Shown piece by piece: positions 62,104 to 63,043 of a stretch of 63,043 nucleotides of DNA. This DNA comes from Rs1 sp036960485 (GTDB lineage Bacteria > Pseudomonadota > Gammaproteobacteria > Pseudomonadales > Balneatricaceae): NCBI GenBank assembly GCA_036960485.1, contig JBALXS010000017.1, positions 1 through 63,043 of the forward strand, read 5' to 3'. The translations under genes were made by a program, and so were the position numbers. The notes under the pieces were generated by a model that worked only from the letters and a program-made list of their open reading frames with translations, was not told the DNA's origin and searched no databases. Numbering within the stretch: position 1 is the stretch's first letter; each line of letters opens with the position of its first letter.

Positions 62104-63043
62104 TCGACATCCCCAAGTTCGATAAAGACACTTTTAACTTGTGTGTATTGATTAAGCGTATCAATACCGTTTTCACGACCAATACCTGATTGCTTATAAC
62201 CGCCAACTGGCATTTGTGCCGGAGATGCGCCCCAAGTGTTGATCCAGCAAATACCGGCTTGCATCTTGGCGATAACGCGATGAGCACGGGAGAAGTTGGT
62301 AGTGAAAATACCCGCAGCTAAACCAAAATCAGTATTGTTAGCGCGTGCGATTACTTCTTCTTCAGTCTCAAATTTTAGAATAGACATAACCGGCCCAAAA
62401 ATTTCATCTTGCACGTTAGGCATATCATCAGTGCAATCTGCAAATACGGTAGGTTGTACAAAGTTACCGCGATCTAAACCATTGTCAGTCACTTGCTGGC
62501 CGCCACAAACAAGCGTAGCGCCTGCAGCTTTAGCCGCTTCAATATAGCCAAGTACTTTTTGCATGTGATCTTTAGAGATTAGCGCGCCAACTTGCGTATC
62601 GGCATGAGTAGGGTCGCCAATGATCATTTTTTCAGTACGTGCCTTGATTTTTTCAATGAACTGATCGTAGATGCTTGAGTGTACAAAAACGCGTGTACCG
62701 TTAGTGCATACCTCGCCCTGAGTATAAAAGTTAGCTAGTAAAGCGCCAGAGACTGCGTTTTCAATATCGGCATCTTCAAAAGCGATTAAAGCAGACTTAC
62801 CGCCGAGCTCCATAGTTACTTCTTTTAAAGAGCTTGCAGCATCAGCTACCACTTTTTTGCCTGTTCCACATTCGCCGGTGAAAGATACTTTGGCAATGTC
62901 AGGGTGGCGTGAAAGCGCTTGGCCAACTTTTCCATCACCTTGTACCACGTTAAATACGCCATCAGGTAAACCTGCTTGTGTATAAATTTCAGCAAGCTTT
63001 AACACGCTTAATGGCGTTTCTTCAGATGGCTTGAAGATCATAG
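62091..63043 (-). CDS. betB: Betaine aldehyde dehydrogenase BetB, partial
   Basis: Oxidises betaine aldehyde to glycine betaine with NAD(P). Only the C-terminal two thirds are in the window; the frame runs off the right edge. SFTGECGTGKKV, ELGGKSALIAFEDADIE (general base region), GEVCTNGTRVF (catalytic Cys) and EIFGPVMSILKF are all intact. Overlap with betA shows a betB-betA operon. betI and a betT-type transporter, if present, would lie beyond the edge. Confidence 0.94.
   Translation of the reverse strand, partial: MIFKPSEETPLSVLKLAEIYTQAGLPDGVFNVVQGDGKVGQALSRHPDIAKVSFTGECGTGKKVVADAASSLKEVTMELGGKSALIAFEDADIENAVSGALLANFYTQGEVCTNGTRVFVHSSIYDQFIEKIKARTEKMIIGDPTHADTQVGALISKDHMQKVLGYIEAAKAAGATLVCGGQQVTDNGLDRGNFVQPTVFADCTDDMPNVQDEIFGPVMSILKFETEEEVIARANNTDFGLAAGIFTTNFSRAHRVIAKMQAGICWINTWGASPAQMPVGGYKQSGIGRENGIDTLNQYTQVKSVFIELGDVECPY

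Noticed and set aside
1..63043. CRISPR arrays, prophage, integrons or defence islands
   Set aside because: No regularly spaced repeats, integrase, phage structural or restriction genes were seen anywhere in the window.

Overview
The window is a 63 kb, AT-rich stretch of a gammaproteobacterial chromosome. It is almost entirely housekeeping genes until about 55 kb, then a choline/betaine locus. Gene order (glnD-map-rpsB-tsf-pyrH-frr-uppS-cdsA-rseP-bamA-lpxD-fabZ-lpxABrnhB-dnaE-accA-tilS-pyrG-eno-ftsB-truD-surE-pcm-nlpD, and pilF-rodZ-hisS-yfgM-bamB-der) and protein features resemble the Pseudomonas/Oceanospirillum/Cellvibrio branch more than the enterics. Choline uptake and oxidation would suit a marine or halotolerant life. 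I cannot name the genus from sequence alone.

Layout. 0.1-4 kb: glnD and map (minus). 4.4-31 kb: a long plus-strand run for translation (rpsB, tsf, frr, truD), nucleotides (pyrH, pyrG), envelope lipids and LPS (uppS, cdsA, lpxD, fabZ, lpxA, lpxB, accA), outer-membrane assembly (rseP, bamA), replication (rnhB, dnaE), glycolysis (eno), division (ftsB), a DUF368 undecaprenyl-phosphate translocase candidate, and nlpD at 31-32 kb. 32-46 kb: a phosphotransferase/kinase fusion, PBP1b with an LpoP-like TPR lipoprotein, hemL coupled to an unknown membrane protein, a ClC protein, erpA with an IscR-like promoter site, anmK, an M23 endopeptidase and tyrS. 46.7-55 kb: ndk, rlmN, pilF, rodZ, hisS, yfgM, bamB, der. 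55-56.7 kb: a start-less tautomerase gene, a small ORF and a PhyH-family dioxygenase. 57-63 kb: choVWX, betA and partial betB, all minus, for choline import and oxidation to glycine betaine.

The most interesting pattern is what is absent. dxr (cdsA|rseP), ispD-ispF (ftsB|truD) and ispG (rodZ|hisS) are missing from their three conserved positions, with seamless junctions. The flanking genes, including the isoprenoid consumer uppS, are intact. This suggests loss of the MEP pathway and supply of IPP by another route, most simply mevalonate. skp (bamA|lpxD) and rpoS (after nlpD) are also missing from their usual sites.

A second finding is a family of about 160 bp non-coding inverted-repeat elements flanked by TA, in three copies of increasing decay (59.1, 41.3 and 37.2 kb). 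The best copy split a long palindrome between choX and choW. No tRNA, rRNA, CRISPR or intact transposase was seen.
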